Positions 17,382-26,150 are shown, counted from the stretch's first letter. The stretch is 51,642 nucleotides of DNA from Sulfoacidibacillus ferrooxidans (GCF_022606465.1 NZ_JALBUF010000013.1:1-51642), one strand, 5' to 3'. The notes: generated by a model not told the origin, from the letters alone. Numbers and translations: made by a program.

Positions 17382-17753
17382 ATGCCAAAACGAGATATGT
17401 GCCAGATCGAATGTGTGGACATGTCGAAAGTGGAACGACTCCGTTCTGTTATTCCACAGACCGACTTGCTGTCAGTGGTTTTTAAGGCACTGGCAGACTC
17501 AACACGATTAAAAGTAGCATTTGCCCTTGCGAATGATGAATTATGTGTTTGTGAGGTTGCAGCACTGCTTGACACAACTGTTCAGAATGCATCTCACCAC
17601 TTAAGGTGGCTTAAACGTTCGGGGCTTGCCTCATATCGTAAAGATGGGAAACTTGTCTATTATAGATTGTTACCCGCAGCATTCACGATTTTGAATTCGA
17701 TTCAACAATGGCAAGGGGGTGGAAATGTTGTCGGTGCAAGCTATGCAGGTTAA
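17382..17753 (+). CDS. cadC: CadC-type metal-sensing ArsR/SmtB repressor
   Basis: The 123-residue winged-helix protein has the CadC thiolate set: C7 and C11 near the N-terminus and C55 and C57 in ELCVCEVA. These bind Cd/Pb/Bi. The recognition helix region (TTVQNASHHLRWLKRSGL) is intact. It overlaps the transporter start, so the two form an operon. The operator just upstream implies autoregulation. Confidence 0.9.
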   Translation: MPKRDMCQIECVDMSKVERLRSVIPQTDLLSVVFKALADSTRLKVAFALANDELCVCEVAALLDTTVQNASHHLRWLKRSGLASYRKDGKLVYYRLLPAAFTILNSIQQWQGGGNVVGASYAG

Positions 17754-18366
17754 AAAGGGCATCAATATTGAAATCGTCAGTATTTTTTGGATGATCGTAG
17801 AAGCAGCAGTAGCAATTGGAGCAGGTATCGTGGCTCACTCACTAGCTCTCACTGCATTTGGTGCCGATAGTATTATTGAATTAGTAGCAGGAGGAATCCT
17901 GCTGTGGCGTCTTTATGTCGAGTCAAATGGTGCGAGTATTGAGCGGGTTGAGCAAGCTGAGAAACGTGCCTCTTGGGTTGTTGGAGTCTCTTTACTTGCA
18001 TTGGCTATATACATTGTCGTGATGGCTGGATACGATCTCTGGACACGTTCAGGTTCAGAAACCAGCATGCTTGGATTGGCGCTTGCAGTTGCTTCCGGCA
18101 TCATCATGCCTTATCTTTCTCGTGCGAAAAAGAAAATTGGCACGCAAATTGGTAGCAAGGCACTTAGAGCCGACGGTTCCTGTAGTATCGTTTGCGCTTA
18201 CATGGCTTGGACACTAATTGTAGGACTCGTTCTAACCGCATGTTTAGGCTGGTGGTGGCTAAATGCATTGGCAGGACTTGCGCTCGTGTATTTTATTGTA
18301 AAAGAAGGTATAGAGGCGATACAGGAAGCCCGTGGTGTTGAGGACGCTTGTGGTTGTTGTCATTAA
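17725..18366 (+). CDS. Cation efflux (CDF-like) membrane transporter
   Basis: The 213-residue protein has about six hydrophobic segments. The metal-site-like FGADSIIEL is in one and ALRADGSCSIVCAYMA in another. It is short, ending in ACGCCH, with no C-terminal cytosolic domain. With the overlapping cadC it likely exports Cd, Zn or Pb. RBS AAGGGGG lies inside cadC. A 95-percent-like partial copy of this gene exists at 2450-2632. Confidence 0.85.
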   Translation: MLSVQAMQVKKGINIEIVSIFWMIVEAAVAIGAGIVAHSLALTAFGADSIIELVAGGILLWRLYVESNGASIERVEQAEKRASWVVGVSLLALAIYIVVMAGYDLWTRSGSETSMLGLALAVASGIIMPYLSRAKKKIGTQIGSKALRADGSCSIVCAYMAWTLIVGLVLTACLGWWWLNALAGLALVYFIVKEGIEAIQEARGVEDACGCCH

Positions 18367-18390
18367 AGTGCTCAATATCTTCTGTCGCTA

Positions 18391-18502
18391 TTGGAGGCTG
18401 ATCTTGAAAAAGGATTTGTTTACGTCGATGCATAAATATATATTGCAGAATTTTCTGTGTTCCTACGCTATCGGACAGGTTAGCGACATATCAAGCGTCA
18501 TT
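18391..18502 (+). repeat. Array repeat, type B
   Basis: The head GGAGGCTGATCTTGAAAAAG is followed by GATGCATAAATATATATTGC. The hairpin is CGCTA-TCGGACAGGT-TAGCG (18466-18485), with the box in the loop. Confidence 0.8.
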
Positions 18503-18519
18503 AAAGTCGAAGGTTCACT

Positions 18520-18977
18520 GTGATACGTAGGTTGAATTTGTTGGACTTAGATGAAGTCAACGCATTGTTAAATGTTCAACGTCTCGCATACAAAGTTGAG
18601 GCTGATTTGATTGGTTTTTATGACATCCCTCCTTTGAAAGATACCATTCAGAGCCTTCAAAGCTGTACTGAAGCGTTTTATGGATACTTCCAAGAAGCTG
18701 GGCTGTTTGGTGCCATCTCGTACACTAAGCAAGCTGATGAAATAGACATCTGCCGCTTGTCGTTCATCCAAAAGCATTTCGTCAGGGTGTTGTAGGTAGA
18801 GCATTACTGGAACACCTACTGGCTACGGAGAACGATGCGACACGGTTTATCGTGTCAACAGGTCAGAAAAACACACCAGCGGTAAAGCTGTATGAACAAT
18901 ACGGGTTCACTGAAACCGATACAACCGAGATAAGCAGTGGTGTTTATGTTGCTCATTTCGAACGGAAAGCCGTTTGA
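18520..18977 (+). pseudogene. Frameshifted GNAT acetyltransferase
   Basis: The first 78 codons read MIRRLNLLDLDEVNALLNVQ onward to DICRL. The frame then slips near 18757 and continues in another frame as VHPKAFRQGVVGRALLEHLL and KLYEQYGFTETDTTE, with the acetyl-CoA loop RQGVVG. One missing base restores a full-length GNAT of about 152 residues. Confidence 0.85.
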
Positions 18978-19009
18978 TTTAGCGCTAAGGTGGTGAATAT
19001 GCCAGAAGC

Positions 19010-19080
19010 GGTGTGCTGCCAGCTGATGTATCATGATTCAGATAGACTTCTCCGTCGTTCTCGAGCAGGTAGCAGAGTTT
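19010..19080 (+). repeat. Array intergenic repeat
   Basis: GATGTATCATGATTCAG is the first box and TTCTCGAGCAGGTAGCAG the second. An extended -10 (TGGTATAAT, 19104-19112) follows, preceding the MFS gene. Confidence 0.65.
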
Positions 19081-19103
19081 AGTAAAGGGATAATTTTAAT
19101 TTT

Positions 19104-19112
19104 TGGTATAAT
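19104..19112 (+). promoter_or_regulatory. Extended -10 promoter element
   Basis: TTTTTGGTATAAT contains a TGn-TATAAT extended -10. No good -35 is seen. A closely similar TTTTTGGTGTATAAT follows the repeat at 21.6 kb, so the promoter appears to belong to the repeated unit. Confidence 0.6.
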
Positions 19113-19196
19113 TGTATGGGTGTTGTTGAAAATAGATGAACTCCTTAAGTGATCAAACACTACAAAGAAAACAAAATTTATTTGAAGGGGCACGTG

Positions 19197-20427
19197 ATGA
19201 GCCGATTTAAGAACTCTATATTCTCAAATAAACGGTTCTTAACCCTATTAAGTGGGCAAGGAGTTTCGTACTTTGGCGATTCGATTGCTGCCGTGGCACT
19301 GCCCATCCTCATTTTAACTGTGACTGGGTCGGGCTTTCTCATGGGATTGGTTGGAGCATTAGAAGTTGCTCCTCTGCTCATCGTAGGTTTACCTGCGGGT
19401 GTTTGGGTAGACCGTTGGAATCGCAGTAGAGTGATGATCATCTCGGACTTTGGCAGAGCTGTTGTGATGGCTTTCATTCCTATTGCATCATTGGTGCATA
19501 TACCGATAATGCCCGTCATTGTACTTGTAGCAATCATAAGTGGGACTTTGGCTGTGTTTTTCGGTGCAGCCTACACCGGGATGATTCCACGCATCGTCGT
19601 ACCAGAAGAACTTGGACGTGCCAACGGTTATTTTGAAGCTATTGAAAGTGCAGCATATGTTCTCGGACCGTCCCTAGCTGGTATATTGACGTCAAAGATT
19701 GGTCCGTCTTATGTCATAGGCTTAGATGCACTATCCTTTATTTTTTCGGCTATAGCAATCATCAACTTACGTGACAACGAGAAAGTGAGTGCGCAAAGTT
19801 CCCGTCAAACAAGAGATTTTTTCACTGAAATGCGTGTAGGTCTCAAAACAGTTGTAAATGATTCTGTATTAAAAGCGATCACGTTATTGTGGGGTAGCAA
19901 CCGTTTTGTGTTCGCTGCGTTGATTCCTACTTTGACATTCTTTGTACTAAAGACGTTGCATGGAGGATCAGAACAAGTCGGCGTCTCAGTGAGTATATAC
20001 GCTGTCGGTTCTTTACTAGGAACTCTGCTTGGATCGAGAGTACCAGAACGTTTAGGTGTGGTCATGGCACTGTCCGCACAAAGTTTAATGTTTGTGGGTG
20101 CAATCCTTCTTTCTACGACTAATTGGGACCCGATGGTTTATGGGTGTTCTGCGATTCTGGGCTTTGGTGAAGGGCTTTGGTGAAGGGCTTCTTTTGGTCA
20201 TCTACCTAACATATAGAGTAAGCAGAGTTTCTGAGGTTGTTGTTGGTCGAGTTTATGCGATAACGTCTACAGTAACACAAGGCATGGGTGCAATCGGCTA
20301 CCTAATCATTGGCAGCTTGCTAAGCATCTGGGGCGGTCATATCACATGGTTTGTGCTATCTGCGCTATCCATTCTGGGCATTGTATCGTCCCTTTTAGTG
20401 TTGAAAAAGCAGCTAATTATTCGATAA
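19197..20427 (+). pseudogene. MFS efflux protein broken by a 13-nt duplication
   Basis: The N-terminal part has the MFS motif GVWVDRWNRSRV and multiple membrane segments, similar to macrolide-efflux-type (Mef-like) transporters. At 20159-20184 the unit GGGCTTTGGTGAA is present twice in tandem. This shifts the frame and creates TGA at 20181-20183. The second frame continues with GLLLVIYLTYRVSR to the true C-terminus at 20427. Deleting one unit restores about 406 residues. ATG at 19197 follows AAGGGG. Confidence 0.85.
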
Positions 20428-20458
20428 AACATCGAGTAAGTCAGATAATCACTTGCTC

Positions 20459-20535
20459 GGGAAACGGGCGTAAAAATTCAAATTTGAATGATATTGCGCA
20501 CTTGAAGCAGAATAGCGCAATACCGTCCTTGAGGT
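20459..20535 (+). repeat. Array intergenic repeat with strong hairpin
   Basis: TATTGCGC (20492-20499) pairs perfectly with GCGCAATA (20515-20522), and the 15-nt loop holds CTTGAAGCAGAATA. AAAAATTCAAATTTGAAT upstream may be the first box. Confidence 0.75.
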
Positions 20536-20668
20536 AATTGAAAGCCTAATTCCTACAAGGTACTATTAGAACAAGGCTCTGGTTCGTTTAGCAGAGAGCT
20601 GCGCCAGCGTGATTGTACTATTTAAATGAAATTGAAGAAGATAAAACTCAATGATGGGGGAGTCCTCA

Positions 20669-21190
20669 ATGGCGGCTGTGAATCCGGAAGACCTCGAACG
20701 TTACGAGATGATCGAGGGTGTAGTATATGATATGTCCCCTTCGCCTTCCGAGGGGCATCAGCGGGCTACCACTGCCATAGGGAGTTTGTTTTTTTCAGCC
20801 TTCAAAGGGCAATGCAGAACCTACGTCTCTCCTTTCGATGTTTGGCCGACAGGTGACACCAAAGATGCGTATGTTCAACCGGATGTGACTGTGATTTGCA
20901 ACGCCAACAAGATAACACATGATGGGTGTGTCGGAGCACCTGATCTGGTTGTAGAGGTGTTAAGCCCTTCAACTGCAGGGAAAGACCGTAAAGCAAAACT
21001 ACATCTGTATCAACGTTCCGGCGTGCGTGAGTACTGGATTGTTGATCCAGTCATGCGAACTGTGGAAGTGTTCAGTATTGATCAAAATATATTTGGCCCT
21101 GCAGAAACCTATGCTGCTGGAGAGGATGAATTTGTTCCCGTCGGAATTAAGGAAGGACTTCAAATTTCACTGGGGGATATTTTTAATTGA
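20669..21190 (+). CDS. Uma2-family (PD-(D/E)XK) endonuclease-like protein
   Basis: The 173-residue product has the Uma2/DUF820 fold motifs: QPDVTVI, then APDLVVEVLSPSTAGKDRKAK and REYWIVDP. The Asp, Glu and Lys of a PD-(D/E)XK site are visible. These are putative nucleases, common in cyanobacteria and some Firmicutes, often mobile. GGGGGAG precedes the ATG at 20669. Confidence 0.85.
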   Translation: MAAVNPEDLERYEMIEGVVYDMSPSPSEGHQRATTAIGSLFFSAFKGQCRTYVSPFDVWPTGDTKDAYVQPDVTVICNANKITHDGCVGAPDLVVEVLSPSTAGKDRKAKLHLYQRSGVREYWIVDPVMRTVEVFSIDQNIFGPAETYAAGEDEFVPVGIKEGLQISLGDIFN

Positions 21191-21221
21191 ACTTTTTATT
21201 GGCCGGAGGCTATGCAAAAAT

Positions 21222-21480
21222 GTGCGTCGTCGGTCATCATGTGGTGAAAATCCACCCGTCCAGGACTGCGGGCGCGAACCTACCGTGACGTTTGGCAGCA
21301 GTAATGCGGCTTTGCGATAGCTCACGGGACAACGTAGCCGTGCCAGATAGAGTGAATCCGGGCCGGAGCCAGGTTACAGAGTGCATGGTGAATTCCAGAA
21401 CCCCATCCATATAAATCGCGTCACGACAAACAAGCGAAACACCATGACACGCTTGAGCCAAAAGGCAAGTGGCAGGAATG
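21222..21480 (+). other. Probable 5' part of a group II intron
   Basis: The stretch starts with GTGCG, the group II 5' consensus. It continues with GTGGTGAAAATCCACC, and later GAATCCGGGCCGGAGCC and GAATTCCAGAACCCC, which read like domain I elements. No intron-encoded reverse transcriptase and no domain V (AGC...GUUCG-type) could be found, so only a 5' fragment remains. Class C group II introns are known to insert beside hairpins such as terminators and attC sites. The copy is followed directly by an array repeat. A covariance-model search would decide. Confidence 0.5.
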
Positions 21481-21517
21481 ATGGAATGAACGTTGTGTAA
21501 CTTGAGTTCATAACAAC

Positions 21518-21625
21518 GGGTGCTGATCTCCAAGAAGGATTTGCTCCCGTCCATGCATAAATACATAGCAAGGCATTTTTTGGGTTATGTCGCTATTGAA
21601 TCAGTAATCCTGAAGAGCAGAATGA
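21518..21625 (+). repeat. Array repeat, type B
   Basis: The head GGGTGCTGATCTCCAAGAAG is followed by CCATGCATAAATACATAGC. The second box is ATCCTGAAGAGCAGAATG. GCTGAT of the head can pair with ATCAGT near 21600. Confidence 0.8.
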
Positions 21626-21708
21626 AAAACGCGTGATTAATTTTTGGTGTATAATTTGGGAAATACGCGATATAACTACTCCGTTCGTATGAAAGGCGGT
21701 GTAGTCTA

Positions 21709-21915
21709 ATGGCATTATCCCGTGAGCAGCTTCATCGTGTAATCGATCTCCTCCCCGAGAACAAATTGCCAGCTTTAGCCGACCTGATTGACAAATTAAT
21801 TGACGATGATGATGAACCCGTGTCCGATACGGCGATTGTGGAATACAAGCGTATTCGCCAGGATATGCGCCAGGGAGACTTTGTTTCCTTCGATGAAATT
21901 TTCGGTGATAACTGA
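21709..21915 (+). CDS. RelB-like antitoxin
   Basis: The small 68-residue acidic protein starts with helices (SREQLHRVIDLLPENKLPALADLIDKLI). It ends with an acidic tail (DFVSFDEIFGDN), as in antitoxins paired with RelE-type toxins. Its stop codon is directly followed by the toxin ATG. TATAAT at 21650-21655 is the likely promoter. It may be left without a working toxin. Confidence 0.75.
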   Translation: MALSREQLHRVIDLLPENKLPALADLIDKLIDDDDEPVSDTAIVEYKRIRQDMRQGDFVSFDEIFGDN

Positions 21916-22178
21916 ATGTATAGTCTCATCTTCAGCAAAGACGCTCGAAAATTCATCGATAAACAAACCGCACAGACAAAACAGCGAATTCGTAATGCCC
22001 TGTTACAATTAGCTGAAGATCCATTTTCTAACCGGCAAGTCAAGCGTTTGAAAGGAACCGAAGACATTCTCAGGCTAGGGTAGGCGACTTTCGAGTCGTA
22101 TTTTCCATTGAAGAAGAAAAACATGTCATTCTCGTTATTTCGATTGGAAGTAGAGGGGACTTCTATAACAGGTTCTAA
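21916..22178 (+). pseudogene. RelE-type toxin, frameshifted
   Basis: The frame encodes MYSLIFSKDARKFIDKQ and VKRLKGTEDILRL, then slips near 22075 and continues as VGDFRVVFSIEEEKHVILV and ISIGSRGDFYNRF. This is the classical RelE/ParE-like mRNA interferase pattern. One missing base after CTCAGGCTA breaks it. A toxin-dead relBE pair explains why loss was tolerated, or the frameshift is an error. Confidence 0.85.
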
Positions 22179-22390
22179 ATTCCTTGCTTCGTTGTGGAAT
22201 GTCATGAATTTTTCCTCAAGCAATAGTGATATATGACTGTTCAGTGCGTACACCCTAGAGCGTCTTGGTGCCACTTCTGCATACACATGCAGCATGTAGC
22301 TCGCAGGTCTTGTTTCACAATCGGGTAGAAGAACGACACAAGGGCCGTTTTGCGACAGAAGAGGATTTGCTGAGGAAAGGGGTGTCAGCT
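22179..22390. other. Spacer before GNAT gene
   Basis: It contains ATTCCTTGCTTCGTTGTGG, similar to the cadC leader (ATCCCTTGCTTCGTGTC). A diverged repeat follows with a TCTGCATACACATGCAG palindrome. No gene is supported before 22391. Confidence 0.4.
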
Positions 22391-22861
22391 GTGAAGCTGG
22401 TTAAGTACAGGGATCACCTCATATCCATCGAGAAAGTCATCCAATTGTTGTCATATGCGGTCGGATCCGCAACGGAAAAAAAGCTTCACAACATTTTGGA
22501 GAATGTGTATCGGCAAGATGACGCGGAGCTATGTGTTTTTATTGATGACGGTGGCTCCGCGGTAGGTATTGTCGGATTCAAGGGCAAGGGAGCCTCTGCG
22601 GAAATCCTCCACATTGCGGTTGCTGACAACCGGCGCAACTCAGGGATCGGTCGAAATATGATCGATGAACTCCTCAGATTGAAAAATTTCACTGAATTAA
22701 CTGCGGAGACGGATCATGATGCCGTTGAATTTTATCGTAGATATGGATTCGAAATACAGTCTCTTGGCGAGAAATATCCTGGTATAGAGCGGTTTCACTG
22801 CCGTTTGTTGCACAGCGAACGGTCAGAAAACCAGAATGAGGTGGCTACGTGGACGGTGTAA
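22391..22861 (+). CDS. GNAT N-acetyltransferase
   Basis: The 156-residue product has the GNAT core AEILHIAVADNRRNSGIG, where RNSGIG is the acetyl-CoA loop. LTAETDHDAVEFYRRYGFEI follows. GTG at 22391 follows GAGGAAAGGGGTG. It overlaps the next gene, forming a two-gene unit. The substrate is unknown. Confidence 0.8.
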   Translation: MKLVKYRDHLISIEKVIQLLSYAVGSATEKKLHNILENVYRQDDAELCVFIDDGGSAVGIVGFKGKGASAEILHIAVADNRRNSGIGRNMIDELLRLKNFTELTAETDHDAVEFYRRYGFEIQSLGEKYPGIERFHCRLLHSERSENQNEVATWTV

Positions 22862-23208
22862 TGGGAGTTTGTGAAGTGCTTTTCTTTGTACCCGATGTCC
22901 AAGAAGCCAAAGCCTGGTACATGAAATTGTTGGGCACAGAGCCTTATTTCGACGACGAAAATTACTGTGCTTTTGATTTGGCGGGTACAACAGTGGGAGT
23001 TCACCCAATGGATGATAAAACGAAATCCGGCGTAGCTGGACAAGTTACGTATTGGAGAGTCGCAGACCTTCACAAGACGATTTCACACTTTGAATCGCAT
23101 GGGTGTCGTCTATTTCGTGGTCCGATTTTCGGGGTAGATAAAGTATGGGTATGCCAACTCACCGACCCATTCGGAAATGCGTGGGGATTCATGCAACGCC
23201 CAGAATAA
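22849..23208 (+). CDS. VOC-family protein
   Basis: The 119-residue single VOC chain contains VCEVLFFVPDVQEAKAWY at the start and LTDPFGNAWGFMQ at the end. The first metal ligand His is replaced by Glu or is absent, so metal binding is uncertain. GTG at 22849 follows GAGGTGG and overlaps the GNAT gene by 13 bases; an ATG at 22861 is an alternative. Translational coupling with the GNAT is likely. Confidence 0.8.
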   Translation: MDGVMGVCEVLFFVPDVQEAKAWYMKLLGTEPYFDDENYCAFDLAGTTVGVHPMDDKTKSGVAGQVTYWRVADLHKTISHFESHGCRLFRGPIFGVDKVWVCQLTDPFGNAWGFMQRPE

Positions 23209-23229
23209 CGCAACTGTTCTGTGGCTAGC

Positions 23230-23330
23230 GGGTGCATTCACTCAAGAACGCGGTACACCAACAAATGCATGAATATTCGATACTGCCATCCGCGTCGTTG
23301 TGGGACTCTCGGGCCGGAGAGTCCAATAGC
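23230..23330 (+). repeat. Array repeat with perfect 7-bp hairpin
   Basis: The head GGGTGCATTCACTCAAGAACG is followed by AAATGCATGAATATTCG. The hairpin is GGACTCT-CGGGCCGG-AGAGTCC (23303-23324), with the core box exactly in the loop. It is the clearest copy of the second box. Confidence 0.85.
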
Positions 23331-23380
23331 ATTTATAGTAAAATAGGACACCGAAAAATAATTTTAGTGGCGGAGGTTTC

Positions 23381-23956
23381 GATGATGAGTGCAATTGAAA
23401 GTATGCGGTACTCTTAATTATTGACGTTCAAAAAGGATTCGATGACCCGGTGTGGGGAGAACGCAACAACTTACAAGCGGAAGGAAATATTGAAAGGATT
23501 CTTCGCCACTGGCGAGAAATGAATCGCCCTGTCTTTCATGTTCAGCACTTATCTATGATTTCTACCAGTCCTCTTCGTAGAGACCATATCGGAAGTGAAA
23601 TTAAAGATGGTGTCAAGCCCTTACCTTATGAACCTCTGTTCCAAAAAAGTGTAAACAGTGCATTCATCGGCACAGATTTGGAAGACTGTTTGAGAAAGAA
23701 TGGGTATCAAATAATCATTATTGTAGGGCTAACGACGGATCACTGCATTTCTACAACGACCCGCATGGCAGCAAACCTTGGATTTAAGCCATACCTCATT
23801 TCAGATGCTACGGCAACTTTTGGGCGTACGTTAGATAAAGGAAAGTATTATTCACCTGAAGAAATTCATGAAATCAATTTAGTTAGCCTTAATCACGAAT
23901 TTGCCACTGTTATGGATACAGCTACACTTATGGGAAGTATTGAGCCGGTGATATAA
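23381..23956 (+). pseudogene. Isochorismatase-like cysteine hydrolase, frameshifted at N-terminus
   Basis: ATG at 23381 follows GGAGG, but the frame stops after 11 codons. The protein continues in another frame from about 23400 as YAVLLIIDVQKGFDDPVWGE and on to the end. Asp of IIDVQ and the nucleophile Cys of TDHCISTTTRMA are intact. A single-base indel near 23400 breaks it; a shorter protein could start at 23450 but would lack the catalytic Asp. Confidence 0.8.
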
Positions 23957-24118
23957 GAACCGTGATGCCGGCTTGTTGTATGAAAATGCAACGACAGGTT
24001 ATTTTTCTTGTTGAACTTAGAGTGTAATTCAATGTGAATAATCATAAAGTTCGCGATATACTGAGAAGACAATGTTTCCGTGTTCGTTAAAACAGAATTG
24101 TGTTAGGAGGCTCAACAC

Positions 24119-24172
24119 ATGGTGTTTGATGCATTATTTGAGAACGACGTCCCCTCATTCCCACGCCATTGA
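24119..24172 (+). CDS. Possible 17-codon leader peptide
   Basis: A perfect AGGAGG lies before an ATG that opens only MVFDALFENDVPSFPRH before TGA. Within and after it, ACGTCCC (24147-24153) can pair with GGGACGT (24184-24190), and the main gene starts 70 bases later. The layout suggests ribosome-controlled expression of the EamA gene, but it may equally be the first codons of a lost gene. Confidence 0.35.
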   Translation: MVFDALFENDVPSFPRH

Positions 24173-24243
24173 GTGAAGGGATCGGGACGTATTTTCCCTT
24201 CGCCCGTGGACAATGAATGTTCAAATATGACGGAGGGATATGG

Positions 24244-25118
24244 ATGAATACACGCTATTTAGGCGCCTTATACATGGCATTAGCCGCAAGTATATGGGGT
24301 GGCATGTATGTGGTAAGCAAGATTATACTTGCAACTGTTCAGCCCATGGAGCTTGTCTGGATGAGGTACGTTGTTGCACTGATTACACTCGCAGTTTGCA
24401 TAATTGTTACTAAGCAATCTTGGAAAATTGGATGGAGTCACGTACCTCTCGTTATCGCTGTTGGAATTGTGGGGTATGCGTTATCCATCTGGACGCAGTT
24501 CCTTGGAACTAAACTTTCGACAGCACAGATGGGAGCTATGATTACATCAGCAACACCCGCCTTTATGGTAGTATTCGCTCGAATGCTAGTAGGTGAAAAG
24601 ATAACTGTTCGTAGAGCTTTATCCGTTGGGCTTGCCACAATCGGCGTTCTAATGATTGTAGGAATTGGTGGGTTAAGCCCTTCATACGTACGTGGTGGAG
24701 TGATCTTGGTGATTGCTGCATTGTCATGGGCATTCATGTCCGTTATAGTAAAGCGCATTCCGCAAGACTATTCACAATTAACGGTCATCATGTATGCCAT
24801 TTCAATCGCGACGATACTGATATCCCCTGTGGCTGTTCCACAATTGATCCATACACCATCAAGAATATGGCTACACCCGAGCATATGGAGTGGGGTTTTA
24901 TATTTAGGGATTTTTTCTACAGCAGGTGCATTTTTTTGTGGAATAAGGGATTACAAATGGTTGATGCGTCATCTGGAGGATTGTTCTTTTTCTTTCAACC
25001 TTTAGCTGGTACATTTCTCGGTTGGTTAATTCTTGGAGAAATAGTTGGAACGTCGTTTTGGTTAGGGGCCGCACTGATTGTCATCAGCGTTTTTATGGTT
25101 CTACGCGATTCTCAATGA
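24244..25118 (+). pseudogene. EamA/DMT-family transporter, frameshifted
   Basis: The N-terminal 230 residues carry the DMT fold with ALAASIWGGMYVVSKI and repeated EamA membrane segments. At a run of seven T (about 24931-24937) the frame slips. The other frame continues FWNKGLQMVDASSGGLFFFF and PLAGTFLGWLILGE to 25118. One base restores a full ten-helix transporter of about 291 residues. ATG at 24244 follows GGAGGGA. Confidence 0.85.
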
Positions 25119-25179
25119 TGTATATAGAGAGCGACAGAAACCCTGTCGCTCCTTGTTTGCACTAAGTTGTTGAATTAAA

Positions 25180-25288
25180 GGGTGCTGATCTCGAAGAAGG
25201 CATTGTAGCAATAATTGCATGAATATTCAGGTCTAAATAGTGAACGTTACTGCACATCAGGGCAGGATAGTGCCATAGCGACTCAATG
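25180..25288 (+). repeat. Array repeat, type B
   Basis: The head GGTGCTGATCTCGAAGAAGG is followed by AATTGCATGAATATTCAGG. GCAC/GTGC closes a hairpin around CATCAGGGCAGGATA. The distance from first to second box is 45 nt, the same as in type A copies. Confidence 0.85.
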
Positions 25289-25327
25289 TATGTAATTTTC
25301 ATATTTGATTGAATTGGGGGTAAGCGA

Positions 25328-26059
25328 ATGGCGGATGAAATCTTCGAGAATCCACGACTGGCTGCAATTTATGATCCATTTGACCCTGACCGTTCTGACC
25401 TCGACGCATACGAGTCCGTGGTAAATGAATTTGGTGCCCGTTCAGTGCTTGATATTGGTTGCTGAACAGGAACCTTTGCATGTCGGCTTGCCGCCAAAGG
25501 TATCGAAGTTATTGGACTGGAGCCAGCTCAAGCTTCACTCAAGGTGGCTCGAATAAAACCTGGATCTGAACGTGTTGAATGGATTCACAGTACTGTACTA
25601 GACCTCCCGCCATTGACGGTTGACATTGCAACCATGACTGCTAACGTCGCCCAGGTTTTCCTGACCGATGAGGAGTGGAAAGAGACCCTGGTAGCCGTTC
25701 GGGGTGCATTACGTCCAGGCGGACGATTGATATTTGAAACACGGAAACCCGAATCACAGGCATGGACAAACTGGAATAAGGACAGTACTTTTGAACGGGT
25801 TGATGTACCCAGCTATGGCATTGTTGAGAGCTGAGTTGATGTTACTAACGTGCAAGATTCATTGGTTTCCTTCCGATGGACTTATGTGTTCGAAAGTGAT
25901 GGTGCCATTATCACATCAGACTCGACGTTGCGTTTCAGTAGTTATGAGGAAATTTCTAATTCTCTTAAAGATGTCGGACTGACTTTGGAAGAGGTAAGAG
26001 ATGCACCTGACCGTCCAGGAAGGGAGTTAGTTTTTATTGCCCGTCGCCCGACTGCATAA
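25328..26059 (+). pseudogene. Class I SAM methyltransferase with two in-frame TGA codons
   Basis: The frame of 244 codons is uninterrupted except for TGA at 25463 and 25832. It encodes a methyltransferase: SVLDIGC-stop-TGTFACRLA is motif I (normally DIGCGTG), then VLDLPPLTVDIATMTANVAQ and LRPGGRLIFETRKP. The second stop follows GIVES, where relatives often have Trp. There is no frameshift, so only two base changes kill it. It follows a well-kept repeat. Confidence 0.85.
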
Positions 26060-26084
26060 CTCAAGAGTGGCGCATTAGCTGAAG

Positions 26085-26150
26085 AAACGTCTGTCGATAT
26101 GGATAATTATACCTATATCTCTGCGGACGCTCGTGGCGCTTAAGGGTCGT
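26085..26150 (+). repeat. Array intergenic repeat (diverged)
   Basis: GGATAATTATACCTATATC stands in the first-box position, and CTCGTGGCGCTTAAGGG in the second. Support is weak and comes mainly from position. Confidence 0.35.

Noticed and set aside
10577-26059. Reassignment of UGA to Trp in this organism
   Set aside because: Many intact genes end in TGA (for example 2732-3439, 42534-43346 minus strand, 47761-47994), so UGA is a normal stop.
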